Assembly (NCBI GenBank): GCA_035079385.1
Contig: JAVHKY010000003.1
Location: 20,909,501-20,973,500, forward strand
Origin: Aspidiotus rigidus
Lineage: Eukaryota; Arthropoda; Insecta; Hemiptera; Diaspididae
DNA length: 64,000 bases
Reading direction: 5' to 3'
Made by a program: the position numbers and the translations under genes. Positions 12,401-23,534 of the stretch are shown one piece after another (position 1 is the first letter of the stretch; each line of letters starts with the position of its first letter). The notes beneath the pieces were generated by a model. The model did no database searches. It was not told the origin of the DNA and worked only from the letters and a program-made list of their open reading frames with translations.

Positions 12401-13448
12401 GATGGTGATACACGATAGTTTTTATCTGTGATTTTGATTAAGATTGATATCATTATCCAGTATCGGATATTACAGTAATAGGATAAGGGTGATATAGGTA
12501 TATATTTTTTTTTTAAATCGAAACTTCACTTAAAAAAGGGCATTTAAAAAATAAAAAATTTATTAATAAATAAAAAGTTTGTCACGTCTCGAAAAATATT
12601 TTTCTCGCGAAATCAGGCCTATATTCGTGCACCGAAACGATGGAAAAAATATACCGCGCGCGTTCGTATTAATTATAATAATAAATATTCGTCGGGATCT
12701 GAGAAAACGACGTTATCTGATCCGTAGTGATTTCCATTAACGGGTTAAATGCATTGTAGCTGGCGTATGCGAGAACAGAATCGGTTCATAATAATGAACA
12801 TCGATGGTGATGTGACGCGCGGTATCGCGTGGTGGATTTTACGATGGCATAACGTTCGAAGAAACTAGTTTTGGTGCGACTAGGCCACGGTCAACAACGG
12901 GTTTTAAGAACATTTCGTAATTATTTTATTCCACCGTACTGACATTTGTTTTCAAATGTATTTTCTGTCATATATGTGAGCTGGACGGCAGTCTACATTT
13001 TGCCCTTTAAAAGTAAATTCAATGTCTGCTGGAGATAGTCTGGGCACGATGCAGCGAAAACAAATCAATTACGAGCACCCATACGAATGTTCATTCTAAA
13101 CGCGTACCTTTGATGTGCGTACCTACGTGCATTAGGTCCGCCTTCGACGTTGAAAATGTTCATCATAGTCGTCAGTTATAATTCCTGTTCATCCATCTTC
13201 AGCTGTGCAACCTTGACGTTACCGGTATACACAAAGTATTTCCAGCAAAAATAAAATTAGTGCGATAAGTACTGTGCCTATGTACACATCAGCATCATGC
13301 ATCAATATCATTCAAGTCATCTGGGGGGAAAAAAATAAACAGCCTCCTACACTATGTCGATGATTTCGTTTGTGAGATGAATCTTCATGTCTTTGCAAAC
13401 AGACGTCCTTTTTCCTATGCAGAAATTCCTTCAAGTCGCCTTTCTTAT
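9500..13448. other. Unassigned intergenic stretch
   Basis: I recognise no gene here. The part around 11430-11720 has loose copies of the PLE-terminal unit (GAGCTGTA..., TTGGAAAAATTTCG). The part at 12230-12900 is very AT-rich and looks unique. Small ORFs (for example 10663-10947) show no domain or splice-linked partners. Confidence 0.4.
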
Positions 13449-13639
13449 GTATACCGGATGGATCAGAAAGATGTTACCAGTTAAACGGGAGCTTGCGCTA
13501 AATCTGTCGTAGCACGAAAATACGAAACTTTGGATGTATACTACAAATCTACAAAATTTGTATCTCTACTTTATCTTCAATTTGCGACACATCCGAAGTT
13601 TCTACGACTCTTTTGAGCCGAGTTATGGACCAAAATGTG

Positions 13640-15180
13640 CCGAAAATTCACCAAATCGCCAGGGTTCCCAAAATAGGGCTTGAAAATTAGTTAATTTAAA
13701 GTATTGAGCTGAATTTCGAAAATTTTAATTATCAAATTATTGTTTCTTAAGTGAATTTGGACGGAGAAAACGAAAAAAATAGTAAGAAAACTCTAAGAAG
13801 CACCAAAATGGGTCAATGGGCCCAAAAACAGTCAAAATTTCCTCAAGTTGAAAAATCGTTCCATCTTCCAAATTTTAATTTGATTTTCAAGTGGACTTCC
13901 GCGCTGAGTCCGAAAAAAATGCTTAAAAAGTTCTACGAAGCACCAAAAAGGGATTAATAGGCTCAAAAAGAGCCAAAATTTCCCCAAGTTGGAAAATCGT
14001 TCAAACTTTCGAATTTTAATTTGATTTTTAAGTGGACTTCCGCGCTGAGTCTGAAAAAAATGCTTAAAAAGTTCTTCCAAGCACCAAAATGAGTTAATGG
14101 CCTAAAAGAGGATCAAAATTTCCCCACATTAGAAAATCATTCAAACTTTCTAATTTCAATTTGATTTTTTTGTGGACTTTCGCGCAGAGTCCGAAAAAAT
14201 GCCTAAAAAGTTCTTCGAAGCACCAAAAAGGGATTAATAGGCCCAAAAAGGGCCAAAATTTACCCAAGCTGGAAAGTCGTTCAAACTTTCAAATTTTAAT
14301 TTAATTTTCAAATGGACTTTCGCGCTGAGTCCGAAAAAAAATGCTTAAAAAGTTCTTCGAAGCACCAAAATGGGTTAATGGCCTAAAAAAGGGTCAAAAT
14401 TTCCCCACATTGGAAAATCGTTCAAACTTTCGAATTTTAATTTGATTTTTAAGTGGACTTCCGCGCTGAGTCTGAAAAAAATGCTTAAAAAGTTCTTCCA
14501 AGCACCAAAATGAGTTAATGGCCTAAAAGAGGATCAAAATTTCCCCACATTAGAAAATCATTCAAACTTTCTAATTTCAATTTGATTTTTTTGTGGACTT
14601 TCGCGCAGAGTCCGAAAAAATGCCTAAAAAGTTCTTCGAAGCACCAAAAAGGGATTAATAGGCCCAAAAAGGGCCAAAATTTACCCAAGCTGGAAAGTCG
14701 TTCAAACTTTCAAATTTTAATTTAATTTTCAAATGGACTTTCGCGCTGAGTCCGAAAAAAAATGCTTAAAAAGTTCTTCGAAGCACCAAAATGGGTTAAT
14801 GGCCTAAAAAAGGGTCAAAATTTCCCCACATTGGAAAATCGTTCAAACTTTCAAATTTTAATTCGATTTTCCAGTGGAATTTCGCGCTGAGTCCGAAAAC
14901 AAGGCTTAAACAGTTCTTCGAAGCCCCAAAAAGGGCCAAATTTTTCCCAAATTGGAAAATCGTTCAAACTTTCAAATTTTAATTCGATCTTCAAGTGGAC
15001 TTCCGCGCTGAGTCTGAAAAAAATGCTTCAAAAATACTTCGGAGCACCAAAATGGGTGGATGGGCTCAATGAAAATCAAAATTCCTCAAAGATGAAAAAT
15101 TTGTGGTTTCCAATTCTGAAGTAAAATTTAGCGCCGAGTCCGAGAAAAATACTGAAATGGCCCTCGATGATCTCCAAAAA
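13640..15180. repeat. About 140-bp satellite array with a 421-bp higher-order unit
   Basis: Each monomer carries CGCGCTGAGTCCGAAAAAA, ATGCTTAAAAAGTTCTTCGA, AGCACCAAAATGGGTTAATGG and TTGGAAAATCGTTCAAACTTT. By eye, 13989-14431 and 14410-14852 are identical at an offset of 421 bp, so three monomers were recently copied as one block. Outer monomers are more diverged. Short ORFs such as 13751-13957 are chance frames. Confidence 0.85.
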
Positions 15181-15219
15181 TAAAAATCAAAAATTTTTCT
15201 CATTCTGCTTTAAAATAAT

Positions 15220-16350
15220 TGATTCAGGGGATGGAAGGAATGTCGACAAGTTTGTCTGCCGTTGACTGCTCGCGGAGTGAGAGATCGACTAGCGTCGGGT
15301 GACAGATCCGAAAGAGGAAATTGTGAAAATTCTCCTCATTTAGGGATTGGAGGTAGACGACAAATTCATCTTCCGTTGAAGGTTCGCGGTGAGAGATCGA
15401 TAACCCAACCCCGGATTTAGGATTTTTGGGCCCGGGGGCCAGCGGCGGTGGAGGCCCCTATTAAATTTTTCTACCCAATTGCCCCCTCCCCCCACCAAAA
15501 AAAGGGAGGGTGGTGGAGGCCCCTCTTTGGTGGAGGCCCGGGGCCATGGCCCCCTTGGCCCCCCCTAAATCCGGGGTTGGATAACCTGGGCTCAGCGTAT
15601 GATCAAAGCGAGAAAAAGTGCGAAATCTTTCGTTCTTTCAGTGCAAAGTTGGTCTTCTGTTGTGTGCTTGCGATGAAAGATCAACTGACGCCCCACCTAT
15701 GAACGAAGCGGGCCAAAGTGCACAAACTCATTGATTCAGGCAATGGGAGGATACCCCAAATTCGGTCTTGCTCGTGATGAGCGATCAGCTACAGCTCAGT
15801 CTTTGATTGAGGCAGACGAACGCGCGGAATTTCTCGGGGTTTCTCATAAAGACGTGAAGCTCGCCTTCTGTTGGCACCTTGAGGTGAGAGAACAGTCAGG
15901 GCCCCACGTTTGATAGGGGCGGGTGAATGCACAGAAATACTCGTGGTTTATCACGAAAGAGAGAGAACTTCACGGCATCATTTGCGCCTCTGTGAGAAAC
16001 CACGAGAATTTTTGCCCATTTGTTGGACTCCGTGGTATCGAGAGCCCTATCCAATCTCTCACCGCGAGCTGACAACGGAAGACAAACTTCCCTGAAACGT
16101 CACTCTCTCGGCTAGCGCTACAAGAAAATGATCGCACTCTTACCCGCATTCATTGCTAGTGGCATATGGCCAATTAATCACTGCGAATTCACAATGTAAG
16201 ACGAGCATCTTAGTACCATGCGCTCTCCATTACCTGATGAAAGAATGTGAGTTTTCACACTGTTACCAGCTTCGATCATACGCAGGGCCTCGGTCAATCA
16301 CCGCGAGCAATCTTTGTCCTAGCGAAGCTCGATTTCTTTGAGAAGTACCT
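15220..16350. repeat. About 117-120-bp tandem units in the FB-B core
   Basis: Units share words such as GAGAGATCGA, GAACGAAGCGGGC, a CTTCTGTTG core and AAAGTGC. They are diverged and interrupted by the MITE at 15406-15579. Unit edges are approximate. Confidence 0.5.
15406..15579. mobile_element. hAT-like GC-rich MITE
   Basis: A 174-bp element with 16-bp perfect inverted termini CAACCCCGGATTTAGG. It is flanked by the direct repeat GATAACC (15399-15405 and 15580-15586). The terminal sequence resembles CAG(N)GGCGGATTTAGG ends common in hAT MITEs, and the TSD is close to the 8 bp expected for hAT. The interior is rich in GGGCC/GGCCCC words. It interrupts the FB-B central repeats. Confidence 0.75.
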
Positions 16351-16359
16351 AAATGAAAT

Positions 16360-16880
16360 TTGAAAGACTGAGCGATTTTCCAAATTGGTGAAATTATGAT
16401 AGTTTTTGGGCACTTTCACACATTTTGGTGCTTCGTATTTAACAGTTTTTTTTTTTTTCAACTCTGCACACAATTTTACCCTAGAATCAAGAAAAACTTT
16501 CAAGGTTGGGCGATTTTTTTTTGTTTTGGAGAAATGTTGACCCTTTTTGGTCTCATTAACCTATTTTGGTACTTCGCAAAATTTCTTAAGAATTTTATTC
16601 AGATTCAGCGCTAAATTTTATCTCAGAATCGAGAAAAACTTTGAAGATTGGGCGATTTTATCATTTTGGGGATATTTTGACCTTTTTTGTGTCCATTAAC
16701 CCATTTTGGTGCTTTGAATAATTTTGTAACAATTTTATTCAGATTCAGCGCTAAATTTTACTGTAGAATTAAGGAACACTTTGAAGATTACGCGATTCTT
16801 TCAATCATGGAAAATTGTTTTTCGATAATTCACAACTTTAAGAACTCCTGCTCTAAAATTTCGTCATATTTTGGTCCATA
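16360..16880. repeat. Inverted diverged satellite monomers, FB-B right arm
   Basis: Blocks such as CATTAACCCATTTTGGTGCTT and TTCAGATTCAGCGCTAAATTT are inverted relatives of the left-arm monomer. At least three units of roughly 140 bp are visible. The divergence from the left arm shows that only the left arm was homogenised recently. Confidence 0.6.
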
Positions 16881-17203
16881 ACTCGGCTCAGAAAAGTCGT
16901 AGAACCTTCGGATGTGGCGCAAATTAAAGATAAAGTTCAGATAGAAATTTTGTAGATTTGAAGTATACATCTAATGTTTCGCGTTTTTGCGCTACAACAG
17001 ATTTAGCGCAAACTCCCATTTAACTGGTAACATCTTTTCGGTCCACCCTGTACGTCTATACCTAAAAAATTGAAATTTTTTGCCTCTCCAAGAGTTTGTG
17101 CTTTGAAATTTTCCAAGTCCCCTCGAGGATGAAATTCTCCCCTGTCCTCTTCTTTACATCTATGACTCAAAAGTAGAAATTTTCCCATAATTATCTTACA
17201 TTT

Positions 17204-17285
17204 AAGGAGGTATCTGTAGAAAGAGCGCGCGCTCAATGAGGGTGTTTCCTATTGGACGGTCGCCCTTCTTACAGATAGCTCCTCA
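17204..17285. mobile_element. 82-bp MITE, GAGGAGGTATCTGTA family
   Basis: Inverted termini AAGGAGGTATCTGTAGAAAG / CTTCTTACAGATAGCTCCTC. The ATTT direct repeat is at 17200-17203 and 17286-17289. Relatives are at 23189-23266 and, as termini of a 1.26-kb element, at 49329-50585. Confidence 0.75.
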
Positions 17286-17289
17286 TTTT

Positions 17290-19254
17290 TCAAAGTTCAG
17301 GCCAAGTTCCACTGGTTCCACCTTCATATAAGTATTCAAAGTTTGACATTTTCCAATCGCTATACCTTCTATATTCTGGAGGTTGCGAATCTAAGTCCTG
17401 CTTGCAATTCAAAATTTCTGAGTCAGAAATAGAGGATATAGAATTTTCCTGAGTCTCATATCTATTTGTATCCCAGGTTCAAATTTATTTACGCCTCATC
17501 ATTTTCAATGTCTTACCTCTTGTGATTGTACAAAGAGTATTTGTATTTTGTACAATGGAACTCATTCTATTCGCAAATAAAATCAAAGAAGGCACTCCTA
17601 CATTTTATGTGACAGTCATTTGCGGATTAAGCTTGACAAAAAGGTGATGATCTTGAAAAATTCATCCGAGATATTTGAAATTATATTCATTCGACAGGAA
17701 ATTAAGAGGACTGCAATTTTTGTTCCATACATTTTTCAGAAAAAATAATATTTTGAGAAGGTACAGTCGATTTTATTAACGTGCTGTCTTATGGTGAAAA
17801 ACGCCATGATCACCTTCTCGACATGACAACAGCGCCACTACAGATCACTTTATATGGGAATAGATTGTTGTCATGTGTCGCTTGACCGGCTTTTAGTTTT
17901 ACACAGAACTTGGTTCACTGTGGCGACAATGATTCCCCTAACAAACTACGCGCGGGTATGATCGTCAAACCTCGAATTGTTAGCCGCGTACCTCCGCCAA
18001 CATTTTCGCGAACAGCGACGGTGGCGAGGGTACTATGTCGTTTGTCGTGGTTTGTTAGTGGAGTATTGTCGCCTGTATCTGTGACTGTGGTAGCAGGTAC
18101 ACCCAAGGACACAACCAAAAGCAAAACGCAACCAGCTGCAGTGCTCGTGAGTCATCTTCTTCATCACTCAAGGTCAAAGCCAACGAGTAGTCTCCCCTGC
18201 CTTCTTGCCACTACTGTGACGCATTAACAGTGGGTGTTGGAAGGGCACTAGAGCAGTGGGTTGGCTGAATGATGTGTGAGGTAGCGGAGTGGCGGCAGAT
18301 TGCCCGATGAAGGATTGTGACGTAACATAATCAATATTATTCATCGATGAATGTGGTTCCAGGTTATTCAATCACAGCAAATAGCACATTGAGCGCAAGC
18401 AGTGTACAATTTGGTAGTGTTGTATCGCCTGTGTTTCATTTGTTGGATAGTTGGATAGAGTTTTGCGTTGTAATTCGAGATCGTATTGTTATTCATCCGA
18501 TTCTGTTTTCGAAAATGAGTAAGTTACGTATTTGTTATTATTATAAATTCAAGTTACTCACTGGGGTAAATTGGTCACCGAGTTAACTGACCGCGTGTTT
18601 GAAACTACACTGTCGATCGTCGAAAAAATGACGACGTTGAATGGAAAGAAAAGAAGCCCTTATTCACCGAATGAACTGAGTGCCTATATTTCCATTTGAG
18701 ATTTTCAACCAGATTAATTCCATTAATTGCGCTGATGCAGCGTATTTGCAATTCCTATTCTTAAAGGATCGGATTATTCCAGATTAATACCGTTAAAGAT
18801 TGCAATCTTGGAAAAATTTCTTCTTGAAAACGCGGTCGGGATAGGCATCTCATCATATTATGCTGGGATACGTTTCAAATTTCTCTTAGTCAAGTCCGCC
18901 ATTATTATTGAAATTTTTGACATAGAGTCATAGTCCTCGATTCTCATTGATAGTAGCCAGCAGAGCAATCCATTTTTTAATTAATATTTGTCCACGTCTG
19001 AGTCAGTTGATTCGAAAAATTTTAGTTCGCGCGTAAGATTGATCTAGGCAACTTCCTGGGTATAGCTACTTCATGGCACAGTATTTCAAGGATCCGCTCA
19101 CCCTCTAGAGAAAATCCTCACAGCAGATCGATGCAATATCCGAATGGTATTAGAATCGAGTTGATGAAATGTTTTTGGAAAAAACTTGAACCTAAAGGTC
19201 TACTTTTTCCCACAAATATCATGATGAATCGGTACCCATTTTTAATGATTCCAG
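17290..19254. other. Region upstream of the RNase H exons, unassigned
   Basis: The segment 17880-18330 is richer in G+C and open on both strands (ORFs 17910-18227 +, 17915-18124 -), which may reflect a promoter or an untranslated exon of the RNase H gene. No protein domain is seen. An in-frame ATG at 19131 could extend the first RNase H exon, but the strong TTCCAG acceptor at 19251-19254 argues that coding upstream lies in another exon I could not place. Confidence 0.35.
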
Positions 19255-22200
19255 GTTCCGTGAGAGTTTACGTCGATGGTTGCGTCATGCCCACGCAAGG
19301 CGCTGGAATAGGAGTGTTCATTCCGAGCCTCCAGAGGTAAGAATTATTACTTCGATCTATTTGAAAATAACGATATATCTATTTTGAAAGTTATGTTTCT
19401 CATGTTCTTGATAAATTCCCAATTTGAATATATTTCTGATGCTCGCTGTACGGTCTGATTTGTAGAGAAGTCGCAGAGCCATTGCCAAGACATTTGAAGT
19501 TCGACGTAAATATATGTGAATTATATGCGATAATTCGAGGCATGGAGCTCGCTCAAAACTGTACGTAATTTTCTTTCAAGTTTTACAGTTGAAACCATAT
19601 CTCTATCCCGTCTGTAATGATTCGTGTGTCATTTCATATTGCTTTTTGTACGCCGCGCCGGTGCATCTTGAAACACGGAATATATTATGAAATAGCCTAC
19701 CTATCTCTTTCTCAATCAAAAATTGAATCACATCGGAGGCAAATAGAATTGCTTCTATATCGATACTGTTGAAAAATTGATCGAATCGAAATGCTCGTAT
19801 TCGTGTATTGTTCTAACTTCTTCGACGCCTTCCGAAATTACTTAAGTACCTGTATTTTCGAAATGATATTTCATCCATTTTTTAACGATGGTAAAGTGCG
19901 GTTCTGTGCGCAGACACGGTAGCGATCTTTACTATCATACATTCGATAAAAATCGTTTACTCGCCTCATATTCCACTTGGCTGATAAAATTTGGCATTCG
20001 TTCTGCTGATTCTCGCCATAATTCCCTAGCTTGTATTTGAATATTTGTATTACCTTTTATTGTGCGATTTGGAACCCAAAAACGATTCTCTCGTGTTTAA
20101 TTTCCATATATAGGTCAAAGATCGTAATGTACGTACTAAGAATCATTGTGATATTGTAAAGCGAGAACGTATACATCCTCACTACGGTTTTTTAAATTAC
20201 TTATTGAACTGAAGAAAAACCGAAAAATACCGGTACTTATGATCGCCCTATTTTAGGAAACCGACAAATATGAAAGCCTCGAAGAAATTTTTGGTCTCCG
20301 ATTGGTCATGTGGTTACCTGGATGAATATTTTTGATTCGTATCTTCTCAGTTGCGGTTTTAATTAAGGAAAATGATTTTTGACGGGTCGCGTTCTCATGT
20401 TCACACCGCCGAATAGTAGTTAATGAGGGTTAGTTAGGAAAACGAATTGTTTATAGAATCCATTTTTAGTCAGCATTGTTGAATACAAAATTAAATGGAA
20501 GATTGCTACTCTGTTTTGTCCAATCACCATGGGCTGGTGTAGTAACCAGACATCAGAATCATCTAAGACTTGATGTACAATCTTGAATCACCAGAAGTTG
20601 TGTCTGTATACGTTCTAGGACTTAGATTCCCTCAGCCACATGGTTACATTTGAGGCGGTGGCCATACCTATATGTGTAAGGAATTCATTTTTTTTTTCCT
20701 CGGAGAAATGGTGCATTCTATGTGTATGAGTTTGATGAAAAATTTTATTTGAAATTATTCTTTATAAAAAAGACTTTTGATCCTGATGATTTTCGTTTTC
20801 AGGGTGCCTGACGAGGGTGTGCATCGTAACCGACAGTCAACAAGCGTACAATGTTGGTCTGAGCTCTGATTGGCCCCCTCATTTCATGGAGCTCAAACAG
20901 AGATTCCAGATGGCGCTTAATCAATTGCAATCAGTTAATTTGGTATGAGTATATTTCATTTCATTCAAAAGAAAGAACAGAGAAAGAAAATTGATAGAAG
21001 AGCGAAAAAATGATGTTTTGTAGAGTTTTTAAATTGGCCAGCTTCTCCCCCCCCCCTACCCGTTAGGAGACCAGAATTGTTCCTCCCCCTTCCCTTTTTA
21101 TCAATAATACGCAGCCATGGATTTACGTATAGGCAGAGTAGGCACTGCCTAGAGCGGCAAATTTTCAAATTTTTCCTTTTTCCCCTTTTTTTCCTTTCCT
21201 TCTTTCAAGAAAAATGGAAAAGGTCAATAATCAATAATGAATTATTCATCATAATATCACAATATATAATAACGTGCTTGCGTTTTTATTTTTTTTTTTT
21301 AGTAAAATAGGTATTTTGTACATGGGAATCCAATAAAAAAAATGTTCAAGTATTTTTTTCCAAGAAATAGAGGCGGCAGAATCTGAACTGCCTACAGCGG
21401 CGCAATACCTAAATCCGCCCCTGATAATACGCGACTCAATAAAGTTACAGTTCCGATTCATATTCTTCAAAATTTATATTAAATCAATAAAATAAAATTA
21501 CAATTTGTTCGCTCGTTAATGCCTAACCGCCGAAAGCGCTCGTAATTTGTAGTTCATTTATTTTACCGTTATTTATTATAAATTTTGAACAACATCCTTT
21601 TTTGTATTCAGCCCGAGAAAGAAAGATTCATCAACCCAAAATAACTTGACACTCAGAAAATACGGACGTGAAAAAGTGTAGGAACAACTGCCGAAGGGTA
21701 GACTTTTTATTTGTGTGATAAAATTGCTGTGTTTTTGGGAAAAACTCATGTTCCTCCGGTCCTCATACGATCTGAACTAGTGAGGAGAAAAAATGTAAGA
21801 AAATTGAAAATTATCCCATTATTATTTAGATTTCTACCAACTGTGAGCTGCAGAGGTCGCGTTGAGTTGTGGACTTCTAATTCAGAAATGTATGCTTGGT
21901 CCATCGTTGGTGTCAGTAGGAATAGAAACATTGTTGTTTCATCTTTCCTATATTTTTAATACTCCTTATGAACATGTCCACGCCAAAAATTTCTTGTGAA
22001 AGAAAATTGAGTATTGTTGTAAGGATGCCGAACGAGAAAGATAATCTTGAAAACACTGCGCTGTAATTGAGAAGTAGAATTCGAAAATTTTGAAAGGAGT
22101 GGCTACTATACGATTTCGATTCGAAATAATTAGTAAAGCTAAGGTTAGAATTCAAAACTAATTCGGTATTGAATGATCAAACTATCGTCGGAAATCATAT

Positions 22201-22618
22201 AGTCATTGGAAGAAGTTGATTATTTTTAAAAAGGTTAGGATTTTATTCGTGCAGAGAAATCATCAAATAATTCAGAAAGAAATTGACTCCGTAACATTCT
22301 GAACAAGAAGCCGTAGTTTCGCGTCGAAAACGTAAATACATCTACTCATCTCGAAGTTTTTGTTTTTTACTGTGCGAGCAGAGCTTCAATTTCTTGCTGA
22401 ATTATTTAGTATTTTTATTTTCAGAATTTCATTTTCCTAGGATTTTTAATTTTGTATGAGGATTTCCGTGGAAGTTGAAGAGAGTTATCTCACTCCTGAG
22501 AAATGCAATCTCAAGTTCTTGACTTTTTTCTGTCATTTGTTTACAGCAAATGGCTCACGGAGATCATCACCACCGAAAGGCTGATGAACTCGCTTGCATT
22601 GGTGCCGGAAAGTACTGA
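19255..22618 (+). CDS. RNase H type 1-like domain protein (N-terminus unresolved)
   Basis: Four exons join in phase: 19255-19336, 19466-19560, 20803-20942 and 22547-22618 (stop TGA 22616). All have GT-AG borders. The joined domain shows the RNase HI active-site order: VYVDG (first D), CELYAIIRGMELAQ (E), CIVTDSQQAYN (D), MAHGDHHHRKADELA (H and last D). The fold normally cleaves the RNA strand of RNA-DNA hybrids. Length is about 130 aa as seen, so an N-terminal part (for example the hybrid-binding domain of eukaryotic RNase H1) may lie upstream, or the gene may be a short RNase H paralogue. A possible AATAAA signal is at 22886-22891. Intron 3 contains a hAT MITE. The codons look host-like and have no stop or frameshift, unlike the LINE RNase H domains nearby, so domestication of a LINE RNase H is possible but not supported. 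Confidence 0.75.
21112..21423. mobile_element. hAT MITE in an intron of the RNase H gene
   Basis: A 312-bp insertion. The left end is CAGCCATGGATTTACGTA; the reverse complement of the right end is CAGGGGCGGATTTAGGTA. The perfect 8-bp direct repeat ATAATACG flanks it (21104-21111, 21424-21431). Both the CAG..GGATTTA ends and the 8-bp TSD are typical of hAT. Near the ends are two TAGGCAG/CTGCCTA words that extend the hairpin. It has no coding capacity. Confidence 0.85.
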
Positions 22619-23188
22619 TTACTGAAGAATCTTCTGAAAAGCTACACAATTTTTATAATTTTAAATTTTTAACGTTTGAAAATGAAACGTATTTTTTTTT
22701 GTAAGTTAATTTTTTTCGATTTTGAATGTAAATACGTTTGAAAAAAGAAATTTTACTCGTATAATATCGTATTTCAACGAATTAAAATATTGAGCTTTTT
22801 TTTTGTAAGTCATATTTTTCGATTAAGAATACGTTGAAGAAAAAGAAAAGAAAGATACTCGTACTATTATATTTCGATTAATTAAAATAAAACTATTTTT
22901 CCAAAGTTTAGTTTTTAATCAATGAGTGCAGTACGACTATACGTTGAAAAACATGAAGCATACGGTTCAGCTTTCAGTAACTTCAAACTGTGTTGATATC
23001 ACGATAATTTCTTGAATTTTGACCTATTCTACCGTAGAGCTGTACAATTGAATGAATTCGCATGCAATGATTTAGAGGAAAATTAATTCTATTTCAAATT
23101 TTTCAGCAGATTCGTTAAAATACCTAGTTTGGCTGATCGTCAACGCGCTCTCTTGCGGCGAGTCTCCGCGACTAGATACGCCGAAATT
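22619..23188. other. 3' end of the RNase H gene and intergenic spacer
   Basis: The spacer holds two imperfect copies of a T-rich block (around 22690-22760 and 22800-22880) that look like a short tandem duplication: AGTTAATTTTTTTCGAT and AAGTCATATTTTTCGAT words, each followed by ACTCGTA. The polyadenylation candidate AATAAA is at 22886. There is no other gene. Confidence 0.45.
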
Positions 23189-23266
23189 GGGAAGGTATCT
23201 GTATAAAAGGGCGTTCCCTCAATGTATTTCTTATGGGACGGACACCTTTTTTACAGATACTTCCTC
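23189..23266. mobile_element. About 78-bp MITE, GAGGAGGTATCTGTA family
   Basis: Inverted ends GGGAAGGTATCTGTATAAAA and TTTTTTACAGATACTTCCTC. The flank is ATT(G) on the left and ATTT on the right, so the TSD is imperfect. Inner words GGGCG and GGACGG resemble the 17204 copy. It lies 270 bp before the TOP3B start codon. Confidence 0.65.
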
Positions 23267-23355
23267 ATTTATTGAAACCGTTTCTTCATTCAATTGTTGA
23301 GAGATTGAAACACGAATCGTTCGTGTTCCATTCGATAACAACAGCGGAACGCCAG

Positions 23356-23396
23356 CTTTGACTATATAGTACTTCGTAAGTACTATATAGTCAAAG
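23356..23396. mobile_element. 41-bp perfect palindrome with an 8-bp target duplication
   Basis: The arms are 19 bp each, starting CTTTGACTATATAG, with a 3-nt loop CGT. The 8-bp direct repeat AACGCCAG lies directly on both sides (23348-23355 and 23397-23404). This is the layout of a minimal MITE, extreme in size, about 130 bp upstream of the TOP3B ATG. A template-switch event with flank duplication is an alternative. Confidence 0.7.
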
Positions 23397-23534
23397 AACG
23401 CCAGAACCTTATGGGATTTCTGAATTGGGTTATTACTCATTATTCTTTCGATTTTACGTTTTATTATTATGATGTGATGCGGAAAATCTCAAGTTGTTAA
23501 ACATTAACACCGACTGTTAATTTTTCCTTTTATC

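Larger units (their letters stand above)
13449..17053. mobile_element. Foldback element FB-B with satellite arms
   Basis: Termini match in inverted order over about 170 bp. Left: GATGTTACCAGTTAAACGGG, then GCGCTAAATCTG (13470-13510). Right: the reverse complement at about 16985-17035, followed by CACCCTGTAC. Inside the left arm are about 140-bp tandem monomers (13640-15180), and inverted divergent monomers occur at 16360-16880. The centre (about 15230-16350) has a different tandem unit of about 117-120 bp. A GC-rich hAT-like MITE sits in the centre at 15406-15579. No transposase frame is seen, so this is a non-autonomous element. Confidence 0.7.

Noticed and set aside
17910..18227. 105-aa ORF in a GC-richer patch
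   Set aside because: Open on both strands, no domain, no in-phase splice partners found; it could be untranslated exon or promoter DNA.
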